DNA from: Primulina eburnea | Lineage: Eukaryota > Streptophyta > Magnoliopsida > Lamiales > Gesneriaceae | Reading direction: 5' to 3' | Length of the DNA stretch: 64,000 bases | Assembly (NCBI RefSeq): GCF_022965805.1 | Contig: NW_027331255.1 | Span: 62,001-126,000, forward strand | Part shown: positions 32,429 to 45,438 of the stretch, piece by piece | Layout: every line of letters begins with the position of its first letter | Numbering within the stretch: the stretch's first letter is position 1 | Notes under the pieces: model-generated | Told to the model about the DNA's origin: nothing | What the model saw: only the letters and a program-made list of their open reading frames with translations | Database searches by the model: none | Made by a program: the position numbers and the translations under genes

Positions 32429-32841
32429 CATAACATAACCTTCTAAGTTTGCCATAAAATATCTCAACCAAGTCCCCCATAAGACATGGTTGCTCAAAAT
32501 AACTTCGATAAAATTTGCTCACAAAAGGTTTGCTCAAAGTGTTTCCCTCAAAACATGAAATCAGAGTAATTTAACATTTGCATAAAAACATAAACATTGC
32601 GGTCCTCGGGTTATCCTCCCGCTCAGTCCAAGCCCCCTTGGTCGCCACCTCCTGTCTCCTCATCAACATATTCACCTGCATCGATCAAGTCTAGTGAGTC
32701 TAAAGACTCAACACGTATAAACTGGGAAATAGAGAGTACTACATAATAAAACCGCATGCAACTTTAAAAATAGAACATACATACTTGAACTAGAATTTAA
32801 CATGCTTGAAACTGAACATCGTGAGCTTAACTTAGACGTGA
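32429..32841 (-). repeat. G2 left LTR, piece 2
   Basis: Starts with the duplicated CATAA and matches the right G2 LTR from about 46795 to 47214. It ends in CGTGA, the target duplication of the next G1 insertion. Confidence 0.88.
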
Positions 32842-34732
32842 TGTGGGGACCCGGACGCTAATCCATTCCTTAATCGTCTTTAGGAATATTTAATCATTCA
32901 TAATAAATAGGGTCTAAAAATTTTTCTTTTAAAATGCAAAGCGGAAACGTAATGTAATTAAAATCCAATTACATGTTAAACATGAACATACAAATCTAAT
33001 GTCATCTACAATAATCCAACTAGGTTCAACTACATGTCGGTGCTGAATCCTAAGTTGCTTCTGAAGCCCGGATCTCCACGCTATCTAATCCAGCCTCGTT
33101 CTCGTCTTGACCCCGCTCCTATCCCACCTGTTGCCATGCACACATACAGACAAGAGAACAGCCGGATAACTCCGGTGAGAATTACATTCTCAGTATAAAT
33201 CAACGAAACATGCAATCATATAAACACATATAAAGCATGTAATCAGTAACAGATATATGTATCCAAATCTGAAACATAAACAATCATAGACTGTCGACAA
33301 TGATCATAACTCTATCATTCAGACTAGACTCAATCCTAGTCTAGGGATCCCGGTTTCCAGATGTGGTATTCCTATATCGAATTCCGTAATAGAAGGAACA
33401 GTCATTCCATTACTCGATATAACCAAATATGGTGTTCCTATATCGAATTCCGTAATAGAAGAATTCCAATCCTATTTACTCGATATAACCAAACATCAGG
33501 TGTCCTGACCTAACCGTCATGGACTGTAGCTCTATCGTTAATATCCTATCTTGAGACATCGTGCAATGTGGCTGTGGCGATCCCGCCACTGTCAGGCACT
33601 TCCGTCCCAAGATTTCTACATTATCTTGTGACATCGTGCAATGTGCCCGTGGCGATCCCACCACTATCAGGCACTTCTGTCACAAGATTACTCGTCTAAT
33701 ACCTGCTATCTATAACTCAAGAGAACAAGTATATCAGTCAAATCAATGCAAATATCAATGCAATAAAGTAAAGTATGTGATTTAGGGAAACTCAAGTCTA
33801 AACCGACTCAAGTCGATCTCCCAATACCACATTGACTTATACCTTTATCTTCTCGCTCAGAAGAAGAAGAAGTCCCGACTCTATCTCGGTCCATTCTCAA
33901 TCTGGAAATGACAATATAAAACAGGCACAATATCAATATCAGTTCTGAACTCAAGACTGTCTCTTTAAATCTGAAACGATATATCGAGAATCATAATATC
34001 AATATTCCATTCTCAATTCAACTCTGAATCTGATTAATTTGAATTAACTCAAATCAGCGGCATAACGGCACAATCTCAGTATTCCCGTCAATACCATATC
34101 ACCAGATATTAATTACAAATCATAACCCATTTCGATACGATTTGTAATCAGTCTAGAATCCAAATCTATTCAATTTCAAGTAATATAATCTGAAAAATCA
34201 TAACAATTCCAGAATCAATCTGTTTCCTGATCTGACTTCGGTTCTACGATGTCTAACATGTCAAGAACATCATATATGAATTATATCAAATTCCTACAAC
34301 ATCATCTTTTCAAATGATAACCGAACTCAATAAAACTTACGTCCAGTTGTAGCTCTCGTCGAGAGGAGTACGGTACTGTGTCTGGATTTAAATTCTGATA
34401 AACGGATCATTCAAAATCCCAATTTAAAGCTTGAAAGAAAACTTGACAAATTCCTTTAAGCTTTCTCGATTCTTCTCTGGACAATTGAAAGAAATTGAAA
34501 CTTATATATATCACTCAAGCATGGCAAGACAAGTGTCCACTCAAATCCCATTAATTGCACTTTAGTCCCTCAACTTTTCACTATTTGCAAATTGGTCCTC
34601 AAAACTCTTTTTAATTCAATTTCAATCCTATATAATTGCAAACATCTTGTAATATAATTTAACACTCCAAAAGTTTCCAATTATATAATCTCGGATTAAA
34701 ATAATATCATCTTTATTATCTCGGGCCTTACA
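32842..34732 (-). repeat. G1c 3' LTR (left)
   Basis: 1891 bp from TGTGGGGACC to TTACA on the plus strand. It lacks the GC-rich hairpins of the tandem array; a TATATATA box (near 34502) is present. The minisatellite position is taken by a 75 bp duplication. Confidence 0.9.
33551..33690 (-). repeat. 75 bp tandem duplication in G1c LTR
   Basis: Two units share GACATCGTGCAATGTG, GGCGATCCC and CAGGCACTTC. The same pair is at about 38544-38684 in the other LTR. It occupies the place of the 20 bp minisatellite of the tandem array. Confidence 0.8.
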
Positions 34733-34745
34733 TTTCTCCCCCTCT
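34733..34745 (-). other. G1c polypurine tract
   Basis: Minus-strand AGAGGGGGAGAAA next to the 3' LTR, identical to the array. Confidence 0.85.
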
Positions 34746-37159
34746 AAGATACGATTTCGTCCTCGAAATCACAATCAATCAATTCGTGGAATACAGATAA
34801 TCATGTCATATCTCAAATCAGATATAAGAAGGAGATATACAAAACTGCAATAAACTCATATCCACGAAATCACTCGTAATAGAATCAACCTCAGAACAAT
34901 GGCTATACAACATCCGTATATACCAATCACCAGTGCAACAGTTCCATAATAATTTAATATCATCATCTGTTACCAAATCTGTTAATCCCAGTCAAAGATA
35001 TATTCAATTTTCGGTTTCAAATATCAACAGTCATCGTCCGACGTTGGCTTATTAGTCTATGAATTCTGAGCTATCCTCATTTCTTCTGAATCAGTTTCAC
35101 TTTTCTTATCAGATTTCTGATCTTATCAAATCCAATCTCAGGCATCGCCGCAATATCATTCCCATACGAAGGAAATCCGCAGTTCTCATGGTACAATACC
35201 TCGACTAAAGCTATTTCGATACTCATCTGATAGCTATTATTGTACAATAATTCACAAGTGACAATGAATTATGTCAATTAGTGCTAAATTCCAGCACTAC
35301 AGTTCCTGGATATCCTCCAGTGTTTAGATAGTTCGCTCCGACTATCTTTCAATCTATAAATCATAGATGAAAAATCATGATATATACTCAGCCAAAAGTA
35401 CAAAATAAAACGAAAATCACAGTCTGATAAAATCAATCCTGGCATTTAATACAATCTAACCCCTTTTCTGACACACTTCTTAGTCGTCGGGTCATATTTG
35501 TACGTCATCCTGTACAATATAACATGTACAGATTTGAACAATCGTTTAATCATAATCACATCACAACCCCATCTAAGAAAGATTTCAGTAGTGTCATCAC
35601 ACAGTCTATAGAAATGTACTCCCATTTCTATTTAGAAATCAATAATCAAGATAATCAATCTACAAATTCTATCTTTCTTTCTTCATCTGGCAGCGATTTA
35701 GACATTTCCATACAAATTCTGTCATAAATGATTTCATCTGTTTATATCAAAACTGTCTATTCGAATTATCACACATTTCCTGTTACCAGAATAGTATCAA
35801 ATCTACTATTGTGTGCATCTGACAATACCTGTCAATTTCCAATTCGAATATCTAACATAAACAAATCAGCTAATCATATAAAATAAAATATTACCTACCT
35901 GGTATTTGGCTCTGACACACTGTTCTAACTATCAAAATCAAGTTCTGAACAGTCTGATTCAATTTCTGAATTGCTTTAATTTTCAAAATCAGTTCTGACT
36001 CGACTGAATTGTATATAATCTCAACGGTTCATAACAATCGATATCAAACATAGACTCAGGATGATAATAATATCAGATCAGATTCAGAATATCAATACGC
36101 AATGCTGATCTAATGACTGCATAAGACGCAATCTCTGACATTTCTGGCATCTCTGAAATTCTGTCATATTCAATGTCATTCTCAGTCACTGATCAATAAT
36201 CAATCAGTATACTATCTTCAGATATCATAGACTCTGAGTACAATCTGTCACAATCGAGATTCATATCCGAACAATTCTGTATACCACAATCTCAGTTCCC
36301 AGAATATTCGATACCATTGTCAACTATCCGTTTCAATCAATCATAAGCTGCGAATATATCAAAATGTCATAGATAAAACGAGCATAATGTCTTCAGAATA
36401 TTGCTGAACACAGGATTTATCAATCCATCATTGGGACTGAAGTACTTTCCAGAGAAACATATATTCAAATGTAACTCTAACTCTTAGACAATAATTCTTT
36501 CAACTGATTTTTCAATTCTCTCAATTCAATCAGTATCAGTCTATAAGAAATTATAAAATGAAACCAATATCTGGAATTAAATCAAAGCTGAAATCACTTC
36601 CTCTGATACAGGACAAATTTGAAATCTCATCTGAAAGACTATAGCAAACTTCCTGCTATTAATAAATCAATCCCTGATATACTCAACTTCAGTCATCAAC
36701 CGAATACATAAGGAATTATTCCATTCCTTTCGATAATCATCGAATCATACATAATACGGATATCAAGGAATTCAAAATCTAAATCCCTTACCGTATATCA
36801 TTCATTCCTTGGCCATTTCAGGTCCGAATCTTACCATCTCCTGGCAAGACTCTATAATAAATCTGTCCTTGTTCGATATATCAATATCAATCAAGCAGTC
36901 ATCATCCGACACTACAAGTACAAGCTAGTCTAATTCAATCTCATTCTCAACTTACTGCAGTATATGATATATCACAGAATATTACTGATATCAAATTCTT
37001 TCCCCAAAAGATACCAAGATCAATACTACAGTAATACAGACCCAACAGATACAATATTTATCAATGCAACTCAGTCAAAGATAAACATCAAGAATGCATT
37101 TGTATATATCAATACATATGCAATCTAATCATAAAAGATCAGTACATGTCACTATACCA
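34746..37159 (-). other. G1c non-coding internal region
   Basis: 2.4 kb without a usable reading frame. It shares short blocks with the array internal region (for example ctacctggtatt..ggctctgac and gaaatgtactcccatttctattta), so it is the same decayed pol region. Confidence 0.65.
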
Positions 37160-37435
37160 TCAAGTGTGTCCTGGGTCTGTTCCTTGATCACCACACCCAG
37201 ATGATCCTGCTCCCTGAAATCTTCGGGAACCTCTCAGTTCTAGTACTCCTTTGGTTGTAATCCACCAACTTCTGACAGCTTCTCGTAACTGAGGGAATAC
37301 CAGTGTAATTCTCTGTTCATCTGTACAATTAAGTAAATCGAACAGTATTTCTATGTCATCAAACCAGTTTTCATACTCTTCAGACGTCCCGATACCACTC
37401 AGAATCGGCGGCTGAAATAACTGAAACTCTTTCAA
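37160..37435 (-). pseudogene. gag: G1c Gag remnant with internal deletion
   Basis: 91 codons. The first part matches the Gag N-terminal domain (FQLFQPPILSGIGTSEEYENW, DIEILFDLLNCTDEQRITL, SWWITTKGVLEL). It then switches to RGSRRFQG, which corresponds to the region after the second zinc knuckle of the intact Gag. Roughly 200 residues, including most of the capsid domain and both knuckles, are deleted at a point where the intact gene has similar residues (LEQRG and PQRG). Upstream codons to the expected MPPRR-like start at about 37512 remain but are interrupted. Confidence 0.8.
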
Positions 37436-37819
37436 TTTAGTTTTTATCTGAATTTCTGATACATCTATCTGATCAGACGAAGTACTACCCCTTTCTGGAA
37501 TGCTTCTAGGAGGTATATCTGATGATCACAGGAGTCAGTAATCACAGGAGATAATCACTCTCAATCCCTTTCTGATCAGCTTACCTTCTGATCAAGAATT
37601 GGTTCTGATTCATTTTCAAATCAGATATATTACCAAATCAATTCAGATATTCAGGTAACATACATTTAAACGCAATAAAACATGCTGGCATGCTAGCCTA
37701 CTCAATGTAAATCAACATAATACTATATCACATGCTAGCAATCAAAAGCAGGAAAGAAAACTCAGTCTACCCCGCTCACTCTTTCAGTGCTAAGGAACCT
37801 ACAGTTCAAGGACCTACGG
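37436..37819 (-). other. G1c leader
   Basis: Non-coding, between primer site and gag remnant. It contains the decayed gag start near 37500. No other signal. Confidence 0.5.
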
Positions 37820-37831
37820 CTCTGATACCAC
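37820..37831 (-). other. G1c primer binding site
   Basis: Plus-strand GCTCTGATACCA, five bases from the 5' LTR. Confidence 0.88.
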
Positions 37832-37836
37832 CTGTT

Positions 37837-39722
37837 GTGGGGACCCGGACGCTAATCCATTCCTTAATCGTCTTTAAGAATATTTAATCATTCATAATAA
37901 ACAGGGTCTAAAAATTTTTCTTTTAAATGCAAAGCGGAAACGTAATGTAATTAAAATCCAATTACATGTTAAACATGAACATACAAATCTGATGTCATCT
38001 ACAATAATCCAACTAGGTTCAACTACATGTCGGTGCTGAATCCTAAGTTGCTTCTGAAGCCCGGATCTCCACGCTATCTAATCCAGCCTCGTTCTCGTCT
38101 TGACCCCGCTCCTATCCCACCTGTTGCCATGCACACATACAGACAAGACAACAGCCGGATAACTCCGGTGAGAATTACATTCTCAGTATAAATCAACGAA
38201 ACATGCAATCATATAAACACATATAAAGCATGTAATCAGTAACAGATATATGTATCCAAATCTGAAACATAAACAATCATAGACTGTCGACAATGATCAT
38301 AACTCTATCATTCAGACTAGACTCAATCCTAGTCTAGGGATCCCGGTTTCCAGATGTGGTATTCCTATATCGAATTCCGTAATAGAAGGAACAGTCATTC
38401 CATTACTCGATATAACCAAATATGGTGTTCCTATATCGAATTCCGTAATAGAAGAATTCCAATCCTATTTACTCGATATAACCAAACATCTGGTGTCCTG
38501 ACCTAACCGTCATGGACTGTAGCTCTATCGCTAATATCCTATCTTGAGACATCGTGCAATGTGCCTGTGGCGATCCCGCCACTGTCAGGCACTTCCGTCC
38601 CAAGATTTCTACATTATCTTGTGACATCGTGCAATGTGCCCGTGGCGATCCCACCACTATCAGGCACTTCTGTCACAAGATTACTCGTCTAATACCTGCT
38701 ATCTATAACTCAAGAGAACAAGTATATCAGTCAAATCAATGCAAATATCAATGCCATAAAGTAAAGTATGTGATTTAGGGAAACTCAAGTCTAAACCGAC
38801 TCAAGTCGATCTCCCAATACCACATTGACTTATACCTTTATCTTCTCGCTCAGAAGAAGAAGAAGTCCCGACTCTATCTCGGTCCATTCTCAATCTGGAA
38901 ATGACAATATAAAACAGGCACAATATCAATATCAGTTCTGAACTCAAGACTGTCTCTTTAAATCTGAAACGATATATCGAGAATCATAATATCAATATTC
39001 CATTCTCAATTCAACTCTGAATCTGATTAATCTGAATTAACTCAAATCAGCGGCATAACGGCACAATCTCAGTATTCCCGTCAATACCATATCACCAGAT
39101 ATTAATTACAAATCATAACCCATTTCGATACGATTTGTAATCAGTCTATAATCCAAATCTATTCAATTTCAATTAATATAATCTGAAAAATCATAACAAT
39201 TCCAGAATCAATCTGTTTCCTGATCTGACTTCGGTTCTACGATGTCTAACATGTCAAGAACATCATATATGAATTATATCAAATTCCTACGACATCATCT
39301 TTTCAAATGATAACCGAACTCAATAAAACTTACGTCCAGTTGTAGCTCTCGTCGAGAGGAGTACGGTACTGTGTCTGGATTTAAATTCTGATAAACGGAT
39401 CATTCAAAATCCCAATTTAAAGCTTGAAAGAAAACTTCACAAATTCCTTTAAGCTTTCTCGATTCTTCTCTGACAATTGAAAGAAATTGACTTATATATA
39501 TCACTCAAGCATGGCAAGACAGGTGTCCACTCAAATCCCATTAATTGCACTTTAGTCCCTCAACGTTTCACTATTTTCAAATTGGTCCTCAAAACTTTTT
39601 TTAATTCAATTTCAATCCTAAATAATTGCAAACATCTTGTAATACAATTCAACACTCCAAAAGTTTCCAATTATATACTCTCGGATTAAAATAATATCAT
39701 CTTTATTATCTCGGGCCTTACA
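37837..39722 (-). repeat. G1c 5' LTR (right)
   Basis: 1886 bp, same ends as the left copy. Confidence 0.9.
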
Positions 39723-40261
39723 CGTGACATCAACAAGATCTTTTCTTAAACATTCTCGTAACATAAACTTGAGCGTATAAAGCATAATTTTGCGTAGAGG
39801 CATGTTTCAAAGTAAGTGTCACACATAACATAATAAGGCCTGATCAGACACACCACGGTACTGGGCTGACAGGGACCTTTCCAATCCCGATCTGAACCCG
39901 TTCATAAGTTTAACAGGGCGGAGAGGTCCTCGGTCACGTTCACCGAATTCCAAACCTATTCATACATTTGGTCACAAAGCAATTAGCATACCTAAAAACT
40001 TTAAATGTTTTCTTTCGCACGTCATCATACTTACTTGGCGCTGAGGGATTCGTTGGATCTCGTTTGGGGCCGTTGCTGCAACATGCTAACATGAGCTCAA
40101 AAGTTTAACTTGCGTGACTTAGACGTAATCATCATGCCTATACCTAAGCTCAATCGTTTACTTAGGACATGCTAAAATTCCCATGACTCGTCCATGTAAA
40201 TTAGTGCAATAAACCAAGACATCAAACCTCAAAGCATACATCAATATTTTTCCCAAAATAA

Positions 40262-40450
40262 GCAGTACACGGACCCTGTGCCTGGGTCCGTGTACGGGTC
40301 CGTAAACATACTGTAAAATTTGTCGTGAAGAAAAGGAAGGGCACGGACCCTGAGTCCGGGTCCGTGTCAAGGTCCTTCTACACTCGGTTTCTTGGCACTA
40401 AGGAGGAAACAAAGGCACAGACCCCGTGTCAGGGTCCGTGTAGGGGTCCG
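40262..40450 (-). promoter_or_regulatory. Paired CACGGACCC / GGGTCCGTG motifs, left G2 LTR
   Basis: Three inverted pairs with 8-9 base arms (CACGGACCC ... GGGTCCGTG) separated by 5-8 bases, each followed by a further GGTCCG-like unit. The same cluster is at 47829-48014 in the right LTR. Confidence 0.78.
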
Positions 40451-41338
40451 ACTAGCCACTGTATGACGAAACCTGCGTGAAAACATAACATGACATTTCT
40501 TTCTTCCAACCAACCCAAATGGACTAAGAATCGACACCCCGAGACACCTCCTAGGACACTATAGCACCGAATCAAACCTTTAAAAATACTCCAATACGAC
40601 TACGCATCCCAAACGATGCAACAAACCGTGGACACGACAATTGACGAACAAACCCCTCATAGAACTTTTAATGCATAGAAGTGCCTACCAACACAAAAAG
40701 ACAACCCAAAACTCATTCCAACGCCTCGCTAAACATACTTAGATGCAGCAACAATCACCTGTCGATCCCCAACGAAGTCTGCAACAAATAAACTTCAAGA
40801 ACTCATCAATATCATAATTTACTGAAAACGCAGTTTGAGCAGTTCCACGAAAAACACCGTAACTCACTCAATTTTTATCTAAATCACTCGAATTTTATAT
40901 CAAATCGAAGGTATCAAAAAGTTCTACATTTCTCAAGTTGAACATTTTCTCAGATTCTCGACCTAAAAATCGCAGTAATCCAAAATACAGTGAAAAATGG
41001 GAATTTAGATCTAAAAACTATTGTAAGATGCATAGATGAACTTCTTGCTCAAACTACTACACATCACACATGGATTTTACGCATAAAAAAAACGCAACAC
41101 TTACTATGACATGATCGACGCAGAAAATAGAGATTATACGTGCCTTTTGATGATAAACTTTACCGACACGGCGATACCGAAGCGGAGAACGAAGCGAGGT
41201 TGATCCCGGACGAGCGTGGCACGATTTCTAGCAATAAAATCAACAAAACCTTGCTAGAAATATGATGGAGGAGGGGCGGCTGCTCTAGGAGCAAGAACCC
41301 TAGGTTTTGCTTCTTTTCAAAATAATAGAATTTTGAAT

Positions 41339-41424
41339 GTGTGTAAGTGTGTGTGTATCGGTGTGTGTGTGTGAGTGTGTTGGTGTGTGTAAAAGTGTGA
41401 AAATCGTGTAGTGTGAGTGTGTGG
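41339..41424. repeat. Interrupted (GT)n microsatellite
   Basis: Runs of GT dinucleotides broken by single changes, in the left G2 LTR. Confidence 0.85.
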
Positions 41425-41910
41425 CTAGATTAAGGGATTAAAATATTGCTTAATTAAATAATTAATCATCAATTAAACCACTAACTCTCCCTTAATTAAA
41501 GTAAAATACACATTAATTTTATAACATTCTCCTTTAATTGAAATAACACACATAACATGTTAATTTTAAAAGTTTTAAATTCTTAAATCGCTAAATACAT
41601 AAATTAGGCTTTAAAGATACGAACAACTTAATAAATTATTTAAAACACCCCATCCTCAACTTAAAATAAAATACCGCACTTAGAATTTGCCAAACTCGTC
41701 ATCGGTCTCTTTTCCCCGGTCCCGCCTCGAATAATCGCCTGAAACACGAAGCTCGAAAAACATTTTAACGTGCATCACAATAAACATGGATAATTTAAAA
41801 TAATGCATTTTCATAAATCATGTATGGATAAACTCATTTAAAATTAATTAAATGATTTAATATTTAAGTAGATGCATGGTTAATACGTGTACTGCATTTT
41901 TGGCTCTACA

Positions 41911-41925
41911 GTTCCTCCCCCACTT
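41911..41925 (-). other. G2 polypurine tract
   Basis: Minus-strand AAGTGGGGGAGGAAC directly before TGTAGAGCC. Confidence 0.88.
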
Positions 41926-41949
41926 ATAAAAATTTCGTCCTCGAAATTA

Positions 41950-43548
41950 AGTCTTACCGAACAACTCCGGGTAGCGGAGCCTCATGTCGGCCTCTGACTC
42001 TCAAGTGGCTTCCTCCACTGATTGGTTTAGCCACCGAACTTTGACTAACTTAGTCACTTTGTTCCGGAGCCTACGCTTTTGCCTGTCTAGGATTTGGACT
42101 GGTTTTTCCTCATAAGACAAGTCTGGAGCCAGCTGCAACGGCTCATAACTCAGAATGTCAGAAGGATTAGCCAGATATTTCCTCAGCATCGAAACATGGA
42201 ACACATTGTGTACCCCGGCCAGATTTGGCGGAATGGCTACATGATAAGCTAATGTCCCAACTCTGTCAAGAATCTCGAAAGGTCCGATAAATCTCGGACT
42301 CAGCTTGCCTCTCTTCCCAAATCTCATCACACCCTTCATGGTTGCTATCTTGACGAATACGTGATCACCCACGGCAAACTCGAGATCTCTCCTCCTCTTA
42401 TCAGCGTAACTCTTATGACAGCTCTGGGCGGTCTTCATTCTGTCGCGAATTTTGACCACCACGTCGGCAGTCTGCTGAACCATTTCTGGACCAAGTGCTG
42501 CTCTCTCACCAACCTCATCCCAATGAACTGGTGATCTGCACTTTCTCCCATACAACGCCTCATAGGGAGCCATACCAATAGATGCTTGGAAGCTGTTGTT
42601 GTAAGTAAATTCCACTAGAGGTATCTTAGACTCCCAAGTTCCCTGAAAATCAATCATACACGCTCGCAAAAAGTCCTCTAAAATCTGAATCACTCGCTCA
42701 GACTGGCCATCTGTCTGCGGGTGAAAAGCTGTACTGAAAAGCAACTTTGTCCCCATGGCTGCATGTAAGCTCTTCCAGAAGGACGATGTGAATCTCGGCT
42801 CCCTGTCGGACACAATTGAAACTGGGAATCCATGCAGACGGACTATCTCCCTGATATAAAGCTCCGCATGCTGCGTCATGGAGTAAGTCGTTTTCACTGG
42901 CAAGAAATGCGCTGACTTGGTGAGTCGGTCCACTATAACCCAAATAGCATTAAGACCTCTGACTAATCTAGGCAACCCAACCACAAAATCCATAGTAATA
43001 TTCTACCGTTTCCACTCTGGGATCGGAAGTGGCTTAAGCATCCCTGCTGGCCTCTGATGCTCTGCCTTCACCTGCTGACAAGTGAGGCATTCTGAAACAA
43101 ATCGGCGGATGTATCTCTTCATCCCTGGCCACCAATACAAAATCTGGAGGTCCTTATACATCTTGGTACCTCCTGGATGGATAGAATACGGAGATGCGTG
43201 TGCCTCTGTCAAAATGTCCTGTCTGATCGATTCACCACTAGGCACCCACATTCTACCTCTGTATCTCACAATCCCATCTGACACTGTATAAAGAACACTG
43301 CCCTTGGCCTCATCTTTTAGTCTCCATTTCTGTAGCTGCTCATCTGAAGACTGTCTTGCCCGGATACGGTCTAGCAAATCAGATTTGACTGTCAGATTAG
43401 ACAGCCTAGGAGCTCTGCCTTAAGATAAATCTCTAGACCATACTTCTGATACTCAGACTGAAGAGGTCTTTGCACTGACAACTGCGCTACCACTGCCACC
43501 TTCCTGCTCAATGCGTCTGTGACAACATTAGCCTTTCCCGGATGGTAG
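41950..43548 (-). pseudogene. pol: G2 integrase and chromodomain-like tail
   Basis: Frames 43003-43377 and 42001-42993 give a nearly complete gypsy integrase. A zinc-binding part has HASPYSIHPGG and CLTCQQVK (H-H-C-C). The catalytic core has Asp in MDFVVGLP, Asp in IVSDRE and Glu in DGQSERVIQ (DDE). YEALYGRKCRSP and VHNVFHVSMLRKYL follow, then a C-terminal QILDRQKRRLRNK..LVKVRW tail like the chromodomain region of plant chromoviruses. Stops: TAG between PIPEWK and NITMDF near 43000, and TGA in place of the usual Trp of the EEATWE segment at 42001. Integrase would insert the cDNA, and the tail steers it to chromatin. Confidence 0.85.
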
Positions 43549-44136
43549 CTAATTTCGCAGTCGTAATCCTTCACCAGCTCTAACCACCATCTCTGTCCCA
43601 TATTCAGCTCTTTCTGCGTGAAGAAATATTTGAGACTCGTATGACGGGTGAAAATATGACATTTCATGCGTCGGGTATTTCTTCTCGTGCATTTTCAACT
43701 GCCTGGAAGCATAAGCTATGACCCGACCCTGCTGCATCAATACTGCGGCTAACCCGAGCTTAGATGCATCGGTATATAACACAAAGTCTCCTTGCCCTGA
43801 TGGCATGGCTAGCACCGGCGCAGAAATAGGAGCTTGCTTCAACGTATCGAAGCTCTTTTGACATTCATCACTCCACACAAATTTGACATTTTTCTTGGTT
43901 AGTGAAGTGAGTGGCACTGCTAAGGATGAAAATCCCCGAATGAACTTTCGGTAGTAACCCGCTAAACCCAAAAAGCTGCGGATTTCAGATGCATTCTTTG
44001 GCTCAACCCATTCCTTGACACCTGCTACTTTCGCTAGATCCACCTCGATTTCACTGCTAGATAATATATGCCCCAAAAACGCTACTTTCTGCCACCAAAA
44101 CTCGCACTTACTGAACTTCGAAAATAACTTGCGACT
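43549..44136 (-). pseudogene. pol: G2 RT thumb/connection and RNase H
   Basis: Reads [26 protein letters not shown], then [18 protein letters not shown] and [20 protein letters not shown], the standard gypsy RNase H blocks, with the first catalytic Asp (YTDAS) kept. A frameshift after PTHE moves the rest ([32 protein letters not shown]) to another frame. Confidence 0.82.
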
Positions 44137-44427
44137 CTACAAAATCTGTAAAACTGTCCTCAGGTGCTGGCTGTGCTCCTCATGGCTCTTCGAGTATATA
44201 AGGATGTCTTCAATGAATACTATGACGAATTGATCGAGGAACGGCTGAAATACTCGGTTCATGAGATCCATGAAAATTGCTGGAGCATTTGTCAATCCAA
44301 ATGGCATCACCAAGAATTCGTAATGCCCATATCTGGTGCTGAAAGCTGTCTTGTGGACATCTGCATCCTTCACTTTCAGCTGATGACACCCTGATCGAAG
44401 ATCTATCTTGGAGAACACGGTAGCTCC
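44137..44427 (-). pseudogene. pol: G2 reverse transcriptase palm, altered active site
   Basis: Reads [32 protein letters not shown] and [14 protein letters not shown]. The catalytic FIDD motif appears as FIED, which should impair the polymerase. It is separated from the upstream part by TAG at 44428-44430 (a Gln codon in related elements) and from the downstream part by another TAG at 44137-44139. Confidence 0.85.
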
Positions 44428-45262
44428 CTACAACTGATCAAACAAGTCTTCGATTCTAGGCAACGGGTACTTATTCTTGATCGTTACCTTGTTCAGCTCA
44501 CAGTAATCGATGCACAGTCTCATGCTTCCATCTTTCTTTTTCACAAAGAGCACTGGTGCGCCCCACGGTAAGAAACTCGGGCGGATAAACTCCTTGTCTA
44601 AGAGCTCCTGAATCTGCTGCTTAAGTTTTAACATCTTTGCTGGAGCTAATATGTACGGTGCCTTAGAGATTGGCACTGTGCCTAGCATGAGATCGATTGT
44701 AAAATCCACCTCTCTATCTGGTGGAAGGCTTGCGACGTCGTCTGGAAAGACGTCTGCGAAATCTCTGACTACTGGCACCCCTGATACAGAAGGAGTGGGC
44801 ACGTCCGGTGCTGAGATAACACTGGACAAGAAGGCCTGACACCCCTTCGAAATGAGTCTCCGTGCCTGCATGCAAGAGATCACGCGCGGAAAACTCCTCC
44901 ATCTGGCTAGCTCAAAAAGAAATTGTTCCATGCCTAATGGTCTGACTAACACTGATCTCTTCTGAAAGTCGATAAGAACTTTGTTCTTAGTCAGCCAGTC
45001 CATTCCCAATATGATGTCGAATTCCAGCATCGACAATAGGATTAAATCTGCATATACTAGGTGGCCATGCAGTTCTAAATTGATATCTCTGACCACCTTG
45101 GTAGCTAACAGCTCTTCTCCTGATGGGACTGTCATTGAGAAGTTCACGTCTAGGCCAATGGACTTGAGGTCCAAATGATTAGCAAAAGTCTCCGATAAGA
45201 AGGAGTGAGTAGCTCCAGAGTCTATCAGTGCAGTTGTGGATAATCTCTTAATAAAAATGTTT
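44428..45262 (-). pseudogene. pol: G2 protease and N-terminal reverse transcriptase
   Basis: The protease starts with [12 protein letters not shown] (catalytic Asp codon at 45220-45222, intact) and continues through the DIILGMDWL motif. A linker with [24 protein letters not shown] and [22 protein letters not shown] leads into RT. An open frame runs from about 45262 to the TAG at 44428, so this is the best preserved part of G2 pol. Upstream it is cut off from gag by the insertion at 45263-45438. Confidence 0.85.
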
Positions 45263-45438
45263 CTTGAGATGCGTTAGCACAACACAAAACTTATATCGCC
45301 AACATACAAATAGTAACCTAAAGCATAATAGAACTCAATATCCCAAGTCACCTAAAATATTACTAGCACACTAATAATCCCAAGCAAAATTTCCACATGC
45401 CTGGCAAAATAATACTGAGTTTAGGTAGAAAAATTTAC
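45263..45438 (-). other. Intron-like 176 bp insertion between Gag knuckle and protease
   Basis: The coding sequence leaves Gag at DTTLLTG and resumes at [15 protein letters not shown]. The piece between begins GTAAATTT, contains CTAAC near its end and stops with AG, which looks like an intron. If spliced there, the joined frame is one base short. Stops occur in it in all frames. Confidence 0.5.

Larger units (their letters stand above)
32842..39722 (-). mobile_element. Complete G1 element with collapsed gag (copy G1c)
   Basis: 6881 bp on the minus strand with LTRs 32842-34732 and 37837-39722, primer site 37820-37831, polypurine tract at 34733, and five-base duplication CGTGA (32837-32841 and 39723-39727). 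By hand the LTRs differ at about two dozen sites, slightly over 1 percent. The internal 3.1 kb has only a deleted gag, so it is fully non-autonomous. Confidence 0.92.
39723..41910 (-). repeat. G2 left LTR, piece 3
   Basis: Starts with the duplicated CGTGA and continues the G2 LTR to TTTGGCTCTACA. It matches the right LTR up to about 41035; the remaining about 870 bp are missing from the right copy. It contains paired GGACCC/GGGTCC motifs (40262-40450) and a GT-rich microsatellite (41339-41424). No gene. Confidence 0.88.

Noticed and set aside
41339..41424. GT-rich stretch as a regulatory element
   Set aside because: Looks like an ordinary interrupted microsatellite, and it lies in a truncated region with no second copy to compare.
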